Counted from the stretch's first letter, positions 47,885 through 60,626 are shown. The stretch is 64,000 nucleotides of DNA from Avena insularis (GCA_023614405.1 CM042692.1:122815503-122879502); one strand, 5' to 3'. Made by a program: numbers and translations. The notes: generated from the letters alone by a model not told the origin.

Positions 47885-48344
47885 CTATTTCAGACTGCTG
47901 TTTGAATTAGCTTGCAGGAGACCTTCAATTATGCTTTGTTTCAGACTGCTGTTTACCTGAAGTGGATTTCTTTTGTGAGTGATGTTTACCTGCTAGTAAA
48001 TGCCACTGATAATTGGAGATATCTATCGACCTATTAACCTTACAATTGGTTTCTATATAGGATTCAGTTATCATGTGAGTCATTGCACTATAGGCATGAT
48101 GTTGATGTTTACAATATCTTGTATATACTTTATTGGGATCAAATTTGTAGCAGCAATAATCTTTAGAATTATGGACTGCATATGTATGTCTTTGTCCATT
48201 CATCTTATTTGGTTCATTCTTCTAATAATGAGAATTGTGTCATTGTAGCTTAATTGGATGCATGTAGGTTCTTTAGCTTAAACATGGTAGCTGCTAGCAT
48301 AAGTATATCCTCTTATTATAGTATATCACAATGCACTATTCATT
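47885..48344. other. AT-rich DNA, possible intron of the B3 gene
   Basis: No gene motif. Contains two copies of 'cagactgctgttt' (near 47891 and 47941), also found at the other side of element D (35016-35027). Confidence 0.4.
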
Positions 48345-49236
48345 AATTATTATTCTTGTAAACAACAACTTCGAAGATGATTACCTGAGTGATGATGATG
48401 ACGTCTACATTACCTCGGAGGACTACTACGTCAAACCGGAAGATGACTATTTCAGTGATAGTGGTGAGGATGAATTTGATGAGATGGATCAGATCATAAT
48501 AAGAGGTATGATTCCCATTAAAAGGATGCTTTGCATTCTAATTATCATTATATCAAGATGATACTTTGCATGATTATAACAAGAGGTACGACTTTGGCAT
48601 GTAGGTCCTATATAGGGGGTGAGTCATTCGACAGGAACTACGTTTTTGGCAATGTTGTTGAAATGAATTTCCATCAGACTATGCAACTTTGAAGCATTAT
48701 TGAGGAACTACCAAGACCTCCTGTTAAGGAGTACATAGTCACACTAACAAGAAACAATATCATTCATGATGAGGGAACACTGGTGAGTTCCTCAACAATG
48801 TATATTGCTTTCCTTTTGTTTTTGGGTTCTTGGCTATATAGGCTTATGTGTTGAGATGATTACTAAATTAAGATGTAATGCAACTTCATTTTTCACATTT
48901 TTAACTTGCTATTTTTTAGGAATTCAATACACCATACACTAGAACTTATCACTTACAGTTCATGATGTCATCCATTAGGAAATGTGTCCCTACTAGATCC
49001 CAAGTTATTAGTGTGGTTGTCACCACAACAACAAGCAATATGAAGAAGTACTACGTGATGATGTTAAAGAACAATGGAAATTCAGAGATCTTCTTTGGGT
49101 GGACTAAGGCTGTAAATGTGTTCCACATGTAGGAGGGAGATGTATGGATGTTCAGATTCAAGGATGAGAGAAAGTTGCTACCACCCAGCCGAAGGGATCC
49201 TTGGCGCCTGGATGAAAGTGGAGATGCTCAAGCTTG
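48345..49236 (+). pseudogene. Decayed B3-domain (REM-like) gene fragment
   Basis: Exon-like 48345-48505 is acidic (EDDYLSDDDDVYITSEDYYV) and ends at a GT donor. A second part near 48610-48780 has 'SFDRNYVFGNVVEMNF' and 'IIEELPRPPVKEYIVTLTRN', ending at CTG|GTGAGT. After an ATTTTTTAG acceptor (48918-48920) the last exon gives 'MKKYYVMMLKNNGNSEIFFG', W, then VFHM, a stop, EGDVWMFRFKDE. The G-W..H-x-x-EGD-x-W-x-F pattern is the end of a plant B3 DNA-binding domain. In-frame TGA near 48690 and TAG near 49131 break it, each one C-to-T change from a sense codon. Likely a transcription-factor-derived pseudogene or captured fragment. Confidence 0.65.
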
Positions 49237-50399
49237 ATCCAGAAGCTTAATCCAAAAGCTTGAGCCAAAAGCTTTATTCAACTATGTTTGAGTCTGTTAT
49301 GTAATAAGTATGTTATGCATTGATAATATCATTACCTAAAGTTTAGAAGAAAGTCATGTTATAATAAGTATGTTGCACCGTTAATGTCATTTCCTGAAGT
49401 TCAGAAGAAAGTTTGTTGCGATATTATGATGGATTAGTCAATGATTGCTGAGAGTTTGGTTCCAATACATGCGGTTTTGCATACTATATTTTCTTGCCCA
49501 AGTTTCGGTGAGCAGTTAAATTCTTCCATTATCGAAACAAATTCAATGATTTGATTCTAGGACTGGAATCTTGAACTATCATACGGTCTCTCTTATCAAC
49601 TTACCATTGGGCATTTAATTTACACAATATTTTCATGGATTGCTACTTTATTTTATCCCTTGCATAAATAAATATTGCCTTGAGCATGACCTTGCAAGTG
49701 ATGAAGACTACAAACTAGTATGTGTATATTGTCATAACACATACACTCTAGTATCTTTCTCTCTCACATTAAGTTGGGTATCTACATCTTTCCGTCATAC
49801 AACCGTAAAATAGAAAAAGAAATAAGGTAAAGGACACATGACGACATTTATGCACATTTCAAAATATAATTCAGTATTTTGATTCTACTATACTTTCCCT
49901 AATTCATTAATTACAGATCAAACTCTCTGAAGACTTAGCATATACTCAAAGACAAAAATGGCATCAGGATTTAAGTTGCTTGGATGATTACTACTTTTAT
50001 ATGCTTTCTCTTCAAGTTTATCATGCATATAGATCGATGAAAATAGTTTAGACAGAAGTACATAGGCATATGTGCTTACAAGCTACACCTGGAAATTAAA
50101 TTCAAAAGAAACTACACATAAAGTAAATGAGATACAAATTAAGAGAACCAATCTAGAATAAGGTAGAAAGAGAACTTGGCAGACATAAATCATTCAGATG
50201 TTGATGATCAACAAGATATCAGTATCAATGTAGAAGTAGAACATTGGTACCCACAAAATGCACGAAAAGACTCAATCAGGTCTTTTGATACATTACTCGA
50301 ATTTCTTCTTGAAGAAATGACATAAGTCCACTAATAAAAGACAATTTAAGCATCGAAGTTTCACACTACAAAGGCATCTTAAACAAGATTTAACAAGAC
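49237..50399. other. No gene; one short duplicated segment
   Basis: AT-rich. A segment near 49296-49365 ('aataagtatgtt ... aagtttagaagaaagt') is repeated with changes at about 49357-49420. Nothing else supported. Confidence 0.5.
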
Positions 50400-50595
50400 C
50401 TGAACTTTACTGAATTAAAACAAAGACTACCTGAACATAATAAAAAAAAATTTAAACAAGTCTACCTGGACTAAACAAGTCTGATTCAAAGTTTACTGAA
50501 CTAAACAGAGACTACCTGAACTAAAAAGAGACTACCTGAACTAGGCATCCTGAACTAAGCAGAGACATCTTGAACTAAGTAGAGACTAGGAATGC
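50400..50595 (-). repeat. Short tandem repeats around 'gactacctgaacta'
   Basis: About 20-base imperfect units ('ctgaactaaacagagactac', 'ctgaactaagcagagacatc') in tandem directly 3' of a minus-strand coding fragment, so probably in its 3' untranslated region. Confidence 0.65.
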
Positions 50596-50887
50596 ATTAC
50601 TCTAAGGCATCCTGGTCTTGTCGCGCCCCAGCCTCCTCTATCTCCTAGATGAACTGACGGCGAAAAATGTTGAGATCCTCAGTGCTCGGGCTTGACGAAA
50701 CTAGGGAATGATTCACAAGCACAAACACCGCTTGTTGGCACTCCATGGCAACAAATCTTTGCTCTGCAGTCCTGGGATTCCTGGATAGTACCATCACACA
50801 TCTCCCTGCCGTGGGCGGGCCTCCCGTTGCCGCCTCATACATCGCGGTCGCAATGCTCATTCTGACTGCAAGTGCCTGGATCACCAC
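50596..50887 (-). pseudogene. Unidentified coding fragment, 3' exon
   Basis: Minus-strand frame from 50887 encodes IQALAVRMSIATAMYEAATG and later MECQQAVFVLVNHSLVSSS, then a TAG at 50645-50647, then EIEEAGARQDQDALE and a TAA near 50598. Composition (balanced, Ala/Val/Glu-rich, GC-richer than its surroundings) looks like real protein. The TAG is one change from CAG. I do not recognise the family. The fragment is cut at 50888 by the truncated end of element F. Confidence 0.5.
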
Positions 50888-52548
50888 TCCTCACGAATCT
50901 CTGTACATCGGTTTGAGATGTAATTTTTTGTGCTTCTGCCCCAGGTTGTTATCCAACTTTTGTTAGTTCAACACTTTTTGATTTGAGCAACAAAAGCTCT
51001 TCAAAAAAATTGGTTTTTACCTGCTGGTCTGTTTTGACAGATTTTTGCCATTATTTGCATTTGCCTCTTAATCTCTTTCTCTTTGAGTTCTCTTTGATCA
51101 TTTGAACTTTTTAAAGGAAGTACTACAGTAGCTTGTGTTTTAATGGAAGTTTTACTTGTATTGAAAATGAACCAAAAGACTTATTATCTTGACTACACTA
51201 ATGTTGCTGATGAAGATTGTGTGAAGTTTTGTATGAAGGAAAATTTTCAGGTGTAGGGAAAGAATGATGTAATGAGATGAAGAATGGACTAAAGCTTAAC
51301 CTTGGGGATGCCACCCCGTGTCACCCCAAGAAATATTCAAGAAGTACAAGCGTCAAAGCTTGGGGATGCCCAAGGCATCGCCTTCTTCATGAATCAAAAT
51401 CTTAGGTTCTTCCAAACACTTCATTTTTATTGTTTCATGCACAGTTGTGTTGTTCTTGGAGCGTCTTTGTTTTCATTTTTAGTTTTTGTTTGCTTGGTTT
51501 GTCTAGTTTTCTTAAATAAGTTAGTTGGATCCCAACACACTTCTTTTGGAGAGAGACACACCTCGTTATTCATTGCCCAGAACACTCTAGTTTTCACTCT
51601 TATTGTTTTGTGAGTGTTCTCTTTTGCTAGCACTATGTTTAGCCTTAGTTTTCTTGTGCTTTGAGCTTAGAACTTTTTATTTCTTCTTTTTGGATTTGTG
51701 AGACAAGCTCACTGATCTTTATTTATTATTATCTTTGTGAGTTCTTTCAAATAAGTTGATTTGTTTGGAAAAGAGTAGGAAAGTTCATGCTTAAGTGGTA
51801 TAAAAGGAGCTTGTTTTTGATTGTGACTTAGACTTTATCATGTCATGCTTGATATTGTTTTGTCTTTATGCTTAGTGATTATTGTTGTAGCAAGACATGT
51901 TATAAACAATTCAGATTGCTTAATGTGCCTTGAAAGAATCATGTGTTGTTTTAGCATATTAAAAGCATAGTATTGTGGCATTATCCTTTAAATGCTTTAT
52001 TTGGGTTGACTTGGCGCATGCTCACACCATGTTAAGACTACACCAAGTCACCATAGCCTCTATGATCATTTAGTTTTCGAATTGTAATATCACTTTATGC
52101 TTTAATTAATGATGTTTTGTCGCTTTGCATGATTATGGCCATTATTGCTCTCTTAGTTGGTCCCTCCCAGTCTTTTGCTAGCCTACATACCAAGTATGAG
52201 TTCCACTCATGCATCCAACTCCAAATAAAACCAAGTTATACCAAAGAGTCCATCATACCTACCTATTAGCATTTGCTATTCCAAGTATATTCAAGTTTTT
52301 ATCTATATTCTGAATTAAACTTGTCATGAGAAAACTAGTGATTAAAGCTCTCACAAACTTGATGGCACACTTTACTTTTCTTGCCCCTAATAAACTTGAA
52401 CCATTGTGTCATCTATGTTGTATATGCTTGCACTTATATGTTGTGGATTAGCAGAACCATGCTGTCATGGGGAACGCTTTCAACATTGCACTTGTACATT
52501 GTACTCAGTTGATATCATGCTCTTTTGTCTATGGATGTCGTCGATGTG
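50888..52548 (+). mobile_element. Element F, internal part left of E (5'-truncated Athila-like)
   Basis: Noncoding internal sequence matching, in reverse, element E at about 55080-56530 (for example 'gcttggggatgcccaaggca' near 51358). It starts abruptly at 50888 without LTR or primer site, so the 5' half is deleted. It resumes at 59556 after element E. Confidence 0.8.
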
Positions 52549-53971
52549 TGATGACCCACAAGTATAGGGGGTGTATCGCAGTATTTTCGAGGGAAGTGAA
52601 ACCCAAATTATTGATTCGACACAAGGGGAGCCAAAGAATATTTATAAGCCCTAACAACTGAGTTGTCAATTCAGCTACACCTGGAAACAATCTTGCTCAT
52701 AGCAGTTTATCAGTCGCAACAGTTTTGTAGTAGGAATAGTAAAGTAGCAGCAGTAGTAAAGTAAAGACAGTAGTAACAATAGCAGCAAACAGTAGGATTC
52801 GAGTGCGGTAGGCATAGTGATGAATGACGGGCGTTGCATGGACAAGACAATTCACATAGCAATCAGAACATAGGGCAATTGCAGAAAAATAAGATAAAGT
52901 ATCCAAGTACTAGATAATCCTAGGCATGTGTCCCATATATAGTCATACGTGCTCGCAATGAGAACTTGCACAACATCTTTTGTCCTGCCAGCCCGTTTGC
53001 AGCGGGGCCTCAAGGGAACTACTGGCAATTAAGGTGCTCCTTTTAATAGAGCACCGAAGCAAAGCATTAACACTCCTGAACACATGTGATCCTCACATCA
53101 AAGCCATTTCCTCTGGTTATCCCGATTTCTGTCACTTCGGGGCCATTGGTTCCGGACAACAACGTGTGTATACAACTTGTAGATAAGACCATAAACAATA
53201 CTATCATAATGAATCAATAACATGTTCAGATATGAAATCATGGCACTCAGGCCCTAGTGACAAGCATTAAGCATAACAAGTTGCAACAAAGTCAAAAAGC
53301 ACTAATAGTAGATACTAGGCACCATGCCCTAACAATCTGATGCCATTACATGAACGATATCATCCAATCCCTACCATCCCCAGAGCCTACAGCGGGGGAT
53401 TACTCACTCATAGATGGGGGAAACATGGATGGTCGATGGAGAAGCGATGGTGATGATGATGGTGATGATCTCCTCCAATTCCCCGTCCTGGGAGGGTGCC
53501 AGAACGGAGTTTCTGGTGCTGTTTCGTGGAATCTGGTGGTGGCGGCGAAGCGGAACTCCTTCTGGAAAAACGTCGCCCCCCTGAGTTTTTAGGTCAGAAG
53601 GCAACTTATAGGCGAAGAGGGAGACCGAGGGGGTGTCTGGGGCGGCCAGACCACCCCCTGGCGCGGCCAGGCCCAGCCCACGCGGCCAGGTGGTGTGGCT
53701 GGGCCCCAGCCCCACTCCGTCTCATATTCTGGCTCCGGGAGTCTTCTGGTGAAATAGGATTTTTGGCTTTTGTCCCGTCCAATTCTGAGAATATTCATTT
53801 TCTGACTTTCCTGGAACCAAAAACAGCAGAAAAGCAGTATGCACTGTGGCTCTTGTTAATAGGGTCCAAGAAATCATATGAAAAGTACTCCAAAGTGTGG
53901 ACAAAACACAAGAAAGTAGATAAAACCAAGCATGGAACATAAAAAATTATAGATACATTTGCAATGTATCA
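52549..53971 (-). repeat. 3' LTR of element E
   Basis: On the minus strand it starts TGATACATTGC and ends GTGGGTCATCA. A weak TATAAG lies at 53605-53610 (minus). Pairs with 58132-59555. Confidence 0.94.
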
Positions 53972-56900
53972 ACATCCGCAAGCTTAACTCCTGCTCATCC
54001 TCGAGTAGGTAAGTGATAAAAAGAAAGAATAATTTTTGAGGTGACATGCACCATCATAAACTTGATCAAAGTATTTGTAAAACATTCAAAGCTGGGATCA
54101 TAGTACTTCAATCATAACATGAAATACAAAGTTATAGCAATAAGACAAAGAAATTATGTTGCAACATGAAAAGGCACAAACAAAAGATTCATGAATAACA
54201 ATGCTTTGCAAGACGTTTATTTGTTTCACATAAAGAAAACATAGTATAGTGGTATTCAGCTTGTCCCTCATAGAGTAGCAAATGTAAATGCATAGGACGC
54301 CTTCAAAGTTCATAAGAGTGACTAGATACAAATAGTTTAGAACAAGCAATATCAAGGTATGCATCAATCAACAAGTCTTGGGACAATGCACATAGAACTA
54401 AGAATGGCCACTATGCTCTCAAAGTAGGTGCATAAAGGTAGAAGGTGGAGACTCAATATATAAGTGGAAGAAAGGCCTTCATGGAAGGAAGTAGGAATTC
54501 AAGTTTCATAAAGAGCTTCCAAAAATTATGGTACTTAATAGCTTTCATCTCTCATTGCCCCTATCATAAGCATCTTGAAGTGATTAAGGTTAAAGTGAAG
54601 AAACTATGGTGTACATGCTTGACGAAGTATAAGTTAGAAATCTCATGTCCCTTGAATACGAGGGCCGATCCTCATGCTACTCAAGTTTAGTCACCGGTAA
54701 GTTCTTGTCATCGTAAGTACATGTGTATCATAGAGAACCGCCAACGGGGTACCCCTTGCCCGATGATACGGAAGAATCCCCATATCAAAATGACAAGGCA
54801 AGCAGACAACGAGCATCTCAGCAATCTTCTTATTTACCATGGGAATATGGTGCTTTTTTCTCTCTTTCCTCTTTTCATAATCTTTTTTTTCTTTTTCTCT
54901 TTTTTTTCTCAACATCGGACTCTTTTTTTATAAGAACAATGCTTCATAGACAACTCATTATGGTTATGCTGCAGGTTTCCACCATATCAACATGGATTAG
55001 ACTAGCAGCCCAGGCGTTTCTCTAACACATATACATAAATCCATGGACTTACAAGCTCCCCTTTCATTTCACACCGACGACATCCATAGACAAAAGAGCA
55101 TGATATCAACTAGGTACAAAGTACCAGTGCAATGTTGAAAGCGTTCCCCATGACAACATGGTTCTGCTAATCCCCAACAAATAAGTGCAAGCATATACAA
55201 CATAGATGACACAATGGTTCAAGTTTATTAAGGGCAAGAAAAGTAAAGTGTGCCATCAAGTTCGTGAGAATTTTAATCACTAGTTTTCTCATAACAAGTT
55301 TAATTTGGAAGGTAAACAAAAACATGAATATACTTTGAATAGCTTAAGCTAGTAGGTAGGTATGGTTAACTCTTTGGAATAACTTGGTTTAGGGAGTTGG
55401 ATGCATGAGTGGAACTCATACTTGGTTGTGGAGGCTAGCAAAAGACTGGGAGTGACAAACTAAGAGAGCAATAATGGCCATAATCATGCAGAGCGACAAA
55501 ACATCATTGATCAAAGCATAAAGTAAAACTACAAGTTGAAAACTAAAGGATCACAAAGGCTTATGGTGACTTGAGATAGTCATAACATGGTGTGAGCATG
55601 CGCCAAGTCAACCCAAATAAAGTATCAAAGGAGAATACCACAATACTATGCTTAATATGCTAAAACAACGCATGATCCTTCCAAGGCACATTAAGCAATC
55701 TCAATTGTTTATAACAAGTCATGCTACAGCAAAGAGTACTAAGCATAAATCCAAAACAATATCAAGCATGGCATGACAAAACATATGCCACAGTCAAAAA
55801 CAAGCTCTCTTTACCACTTAAGCATGAACTTTCCTTCTCTTTTTCCAATCCAAACCAAACTATTTGAAAACTAATGTATGAAAGAGGGGGTCCAACCAAT
55901 TTATTCAGCAAACTAAGAAAACCAAGCAAACAAAAAACCAAAATGAAAACAAAAAAGAAGACGCTCCAAGAACAACACAACTATGCATGAAACAATAAAA
56001 ATGAAGCGCTTGGAAGAAACCTGGGATTTTTATTGATGAAGAAGGGGATGCCTTGGGCATCCCCAAGCTTTGACGCTTGTACTTCTTGGATATTTCTTGG
56101 GGTGACACGCGTGGCTTCCCCAAGCTTGAGCTTTAGTCCATCCTTCATCTCATTACTCATTCCTTCCATACATCTGAAATTTTTCCTTCATACAAAACTT
56201 CACACAATCTTTATTAGCAACATTAGTGCACTCAAGATAATAGGTCTTTAGGTTCATTTCTAACACCAATGAAACTTCCATTAAAACACAAGCTACTGTA
56301 GCACTTCCCTCAAAAATCTCAATTCCCAAAAGAACTCAAAAAGGAACCAACAAGAAGCAAATGCAAATAAAGGCAGAAATTTGTCAAAACAGACCAGAAG
56401 GTAAAGACGAATTTTTTCGAAGACCTTCTGTTGCTCAAATAGAAAAGTGTTGAACTAATGAAAGTTATATAACAACCTTGCAGAAGCACAAAAATTCACG
56501 CCTCAAAAGGACGTATAGAGATTTTACACGAATTTTTACGGTGAAGCACAAAAATCTGTTTCGGGACAACAACTTTCCCAACCATTACTTTTCTCTCATT
56601 AGAGGTTACTCTTGGCACAAAAAGCAAATAAAAAGGATAAGGAGCGGTTATTACTGAAGTAATAACTTACAAGACTCATCTAAAACTTTTGGGTTATCTC
56701 CCAATAAGTACTTTTCTTTAACGCCTTTAAGTTAGGCATGATAGTTTGGGAGGATGCTCACATAAGAAATATGAATTGAGGTAAAAGAGAGCATCAAGAA
56801 GCAAATTCAAAACCCATTTAACTCTAACCCACTACCTATGCATAGGAATCCTGTATGCAAATAAATTCGCAAAGAACAAAGTGACATGCATAGGAAGATA

Positions 56901-57080
56901 AAACAAGAGTAACTTCAAAACTTTCAGCACATAGAGAGGTGTTTCAATACCATGAAAACTTCTACAACCATATTTTCCTCTCTCATAATAATTTTCAGTA
57001 GCCTCATGAATAAACTCAACAATATAACTATCACATAAAGCATGCTTTTCATGTTCTACAAAAACATAATTTTTATCAAT
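53972..57080 (-). other. Noncoding internal region of element E
   Basis: 3.1 kb with no supportable gene. The minus-strand sequence GCAGGAGTTAAGCTTGCGGA next to the LTR corresponds to the polypurine-tract zone. Short frames (for example 54445-54690 and 55762-56123) have no motif. Confidence 0.75.
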
Positions 57081-57987
57081 CTAAAAAATAGTGGGATTAA
57101 AACCTTCAAACCCACTTTTAACAATTCTATAACAAGATGACTGATCATTTAGTATAGGACCATCGTCTAGAGCTTTATCATAAACAATTTCTAAGAAAAA
57201 AATCTTTAGTACCATGCATATCGAAGTTAGGCACAAATAAAGGATTCTCACAGATAACATGAGCATAACATTCATCCTCCTTTGGTAAGCATGGGGGGCA
57301 ATCAAATAATGTAAGGGATAAAGAGTTACTCTCATTAGAAGGTAGGCATGGGTAGCTAATACATTCTTCCTCCTTTTGTTCATCACTCTCCTCCTCTTTT
57401 TCATCAAATGAGCTTTCAGGTTCATCAATTTCTTCTTCCATAAGATCCTGCAAGGCATTAGTCTCTTCCATTTGTGGAAAGCATCTATTAATATATTCAA
57501 GAATATAGCCATTTTCTTCCTTGTAATTATCAAAGCAAAATTTAAGTATACCATAAACCTCATATTTATAAGGTGAATCATCAATATTTTCAAGAAAATT
57601 AGCAAGTTCAAATGCACCCTTCCAAGCAGTAAATTCCTCAATTTGTTCCACATCATAAAAGTCACAATTTCCCTTAACATAAGAAGATATGGTAACATCA
57701 TCATTATACTCACATTGAAAAGGGAGGTGTTTGTACCTCCTACAACAACAAGATTTATCAAAGCAATAAGTAACATTATAAGTAGAGCACACGTTTATAG
57801 CAATGGTATACAATTTATCAATTTGTTCCCATAAGTGTTTCCCTTTTTGTGACAAGCGGTGTTCCTTATAATAATATTTTTGTTCTTCCGTGAACCCACC
57901 TTGACAATAAGATTCAGTTTCAAAGAAACCAACCATTGATAGAAAGCATGATAAAGCAAGACAATAACAGACCAACGAAAATAACAA
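57081..57987 (-). CDS. Orphan protein of element E (Cys-rich then acidic), one frameshift
   Basis: About 300 residues, starting MLFSLVCYCLALSCFLSMVG, a hydrophobic segment that could be a signal or membrane anchor. It is followed by 'TEEQKYYYKEHRLSQKGKHL', a Cys cluster (CFDKSCCCRRYKHLPFQC), a Tyr-rich middle (SPYKYEVYGILKFCFDNYKE) and a Glu-rich acidic run. A run of seven A bases at 57196-57202 shifts the frame; the end is read in the neighbouring frame (EIVYDKALDDGPILNDQ) to the stop at 57081. It takes the place of gag behind the primer site, but I see no gag, protease or enzyme motif. Apart from this single break the frame is well kept, which suggests recent selection or youth. Function unknown. 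Confidence 0.6.
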
Positions 57988-58103
57988 CTAGAGTCGGAAC
58001 TATTTTTTTTGTATTTTTGATAAAGAAACAAGCAAAAAAGGCGGAAATAAACTAAGCTTGAACAATAGTGATTCCATGTGAGCTTGATAAATAAAGCTAT
58101 GCT

Positions 58104-58120
58104 CCCCGGCAACGGCGCCA
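58104..58120 (-). other. Primer-binding site of element E
   Basis: Minus TGGCGCCGTTGCCGGGG, complementary to the 3' end of plant Asp tRNA as used by Athila-type elements. Confidence 0.92.
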
Positions 58121-58131
58121 GAAAATAGTCT

Positions 58132-59555
58132 TGATGACCCACAAGTATAGGGGGTGTATCGTAGTATTTTCGAGGGAAGTGAAACTCAATTTATTGATTC
58201 GACACAAGGGGAGCCAAAGAATATTTATAAGCCTTAACAAATAGTTGTCAATTCAGCTGCACATGGAAACAATCTTGCTCATAGAAGTTTATCAGTAGCA
58301 ATAGTTTTGTAGTAGGAATAGTAAAGTAGCAGAAGTAGTAAAGTAAAGACAACAGTAACAATAGTAGTAAACAGTAGGATTCGAGTGCGGTAGGCATAGG
58401 GATGAATGACGGGCGTTGCATGGACAAGAAAATTCACATAGCAATCAGAACATAGGGAAATTGTAGATAAATAAGATAACTTGTCCAAGTACTAGACAAT
58501 CCTAGGCATGTGTCCCATATATAGTCATACGTGCTCGCAATGAGAACTTGCACAACATCTTTTGTCCCGCCAGCCCGTTGGCAGCGGGGCCTCAAGGGAA
58601 CTACTGGCAATTAAGGTGCTCCTTTTAATCGAGCACCGGAGCAAAGCATTAACACTCCGTGAACACATGTGATCCTCACATCAAATCCATTCCCTCCGGT
58701 TATCCCAATTTCTGTCACTTCGGGGCCATTGGTTCCGGACAACAACGTGTGTATAAACTTGTAGTTAAGACCATAAACAATACTATCATAATGAATCAAT
58801 AACATGTTCAGATCTGAAATCATGGCACTCGGGCCCTAGTGACAAGCATTAAGCACAACAAGTCGCAACAAAGTCATAAAGCACTAATAAAAGATACTAG
58901 GCACCATGCCCTAACAATCTGATGCCATTACATGAACGATCTCATCCAATCACTACCATCCCCATAGCCTACAGCGGGGGATTACTCACTCATAGATGAG
59001 GGAAACATGGATGGTCGATGGAGAAGCGATGGTGATGATGATGACGATGATCTCCTCCAATTCCCCGTCCCGGTAGGGTGCCAGAACGGAGTTTCTGGTG
59101 CTGTTTCGTGGAATCTGGTGGTGGCGGCAGAGCGGAACTCCTTCTGGAAAAACGTCGAACCCCCATGAGTTTTTAGGTCAGAAGGCAACTTATAGGCGAA
59201 GAGGGAGACCGAGGGGGTCTGGGCGGCAGACCACCCCTGGCGGCAAGAGCCCAGCCCGTGCGGCCAGGTGGTGTGGCTGGGCCCCAGCCCCAGTCCGTCT
59301 CATATTCTGGCTCCAGGAGTCTTCTGGTGAAATAGGATTTTTGGATTTTGTCCCGTCCAATTCCGAGAATATTCATTTTCTGACTTTCCTGGAACCAAAA
59401 ACAGCAGAAAACATGGAGCTGGCACTATGGCTCTTGTTAATAGGTTAGTCCAAGAAAACATATGAAAAGTACTCCAAAGTGTGGACAAAACACAAGAAAG
59501 TAGATAAAACCAAGCATGGAACATCAAAAATTGTAGATACATTTACAATGTATCA
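58132..59555 (-). repeat. 5' LTR of element E
   Basis: TGATGACCCACAAG to AATGTATCA. A minus-strand TATAAG lies near 59189-59194. Its TATA-to-end part resembles element D, while its first part resembles element F. Confidence 0.94.
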
Positions 59556-60626
59556 ATGTGAAATGAAAGGGGATCTTGTAAGTCCATCGAGTTATGTATG
59601 TGTGTTAGAGAAACGCCTGGGAGGCTGGTCTAATCCATGCCTAATCATGGTGGAAACCTACAACGTAACCATAATGAGCAAGAGATAGAGATTGAGAAAA
59701 AAGAAAAAAAAGAGATGAGAAAATAGGAAAGAGAGAAAAAAGCACCATTTTCCCATGGTAAATAAGAAGATTGCTGAGATGCTTATTGTCTGCTTGCCTT
59801 GTCATTTTGATATGGGGATTCTTCCGTATCATCAGGCAAGGGGTACCCCGTTGGCGGTTCTCTATGATACACATGTACTTACTATGACAAGAACTTACCG
59901 GTGACTAAACTTGAGTAGCATGAGGAGCGGCCCTCATATTCAAGGGACATGAGATTCCCAACTTATACTTTGTCAAGCATATACTCCATAGTTTGTTCAC
60001 TTTATCCTTAATCACTTCAAGATGCTTATGATAGGGGCAATGAGAGCTAAAAGCTAATAAGTACCATAATTTTTGGAAACTCTTTATGAGACTTGAATCC
60101 CTGCTTCCTTCTATGAAGGCCTTTATTTTACTTTTATGTTGAGTCTCCATCTTCTATCTTTATGCACCTATTGAGAGAGCATAGTGGCCATTCTTAGTTT
60201 AATGTGCATTATCCCAAGACTTGTTGATTGATGCATAACTTTGATATTGCTTGTTCTTAAACTATTTGTATATAGTCACCCTTATGAACTTTGAAGGTGT
60301 CCTATGCATTTACGTTTTGCTACACTATGAGGGACAAGCTGAATACCATTCTCATTATGCTTTCTTTATGTGAAACAAACAAACATCTTGCAAAGCATTG
60401 TTATTCATGAATCTTTTGTTTGTGCCTTTCATGTTACAACATAGTTGCTATGTCTTATTGTTAGAACTTTATCTTTCATGCTATGTTGAAGTACTATGAT
60501 CCCAGCTATCAATGTTTTACAAATACTTTGATCAAGTTTATGATGGTGCATGTCACCTCAAAAATTATTCTTTCTTTTTTATCACTTACCTACTCGAGGA
60601 CGAGCAGGAGTTAAGCTTGGGGATGT
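59556..60626 (+). mobile_element. Element F, internal 3' part right of E
   Basis: Continues F after E. It repeats the internal noncoding module of E in opposite direction (for example 'gtaccccgttggcggttctc' near 59844). It ends with TTAAGCTTGGGGATGT (60611-60626), the polypurine-tract zone before the 3' LTR. Confidence 0.85.

Larger units (their letters stand above)
52549..59555 (-). mobile_element. Athila-like LTR retrotransposon (element E), complete but non-autonomous
   Basis: LTRs 52549-53971 (1423 bases) and 58132-59555 (1424 bases) are flanked by the perfect duplication ATGTG (52544-52548 and 59556-59560). The minus-strand primer site TGGCGCCGTTGCCGGGG (58104-58120) is the Asp-tRNA type, 11 bases from the LTR. 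The interior is only 4.16 kb. It codes one protein of unknown function (57081-57987) at the gag position and has 3.1 kb of noncoding sequence, with no gag core, protease, RT or integrase. It sits in element F, a relative, and the uninterrupted F site can be read from E's own internal sequence. Confidence 0.93.

Noticed and set aside
49296..49420. Short tandem duplication as a MITE
   Set aside because: Direct orientation, no inverted ends and no target duplication; treated as a local duplication.
58104..58120. tRNA gene
   Set aside because: Only the 17-base primer-binding complement is present; there is no cloverleaf sequence around it.
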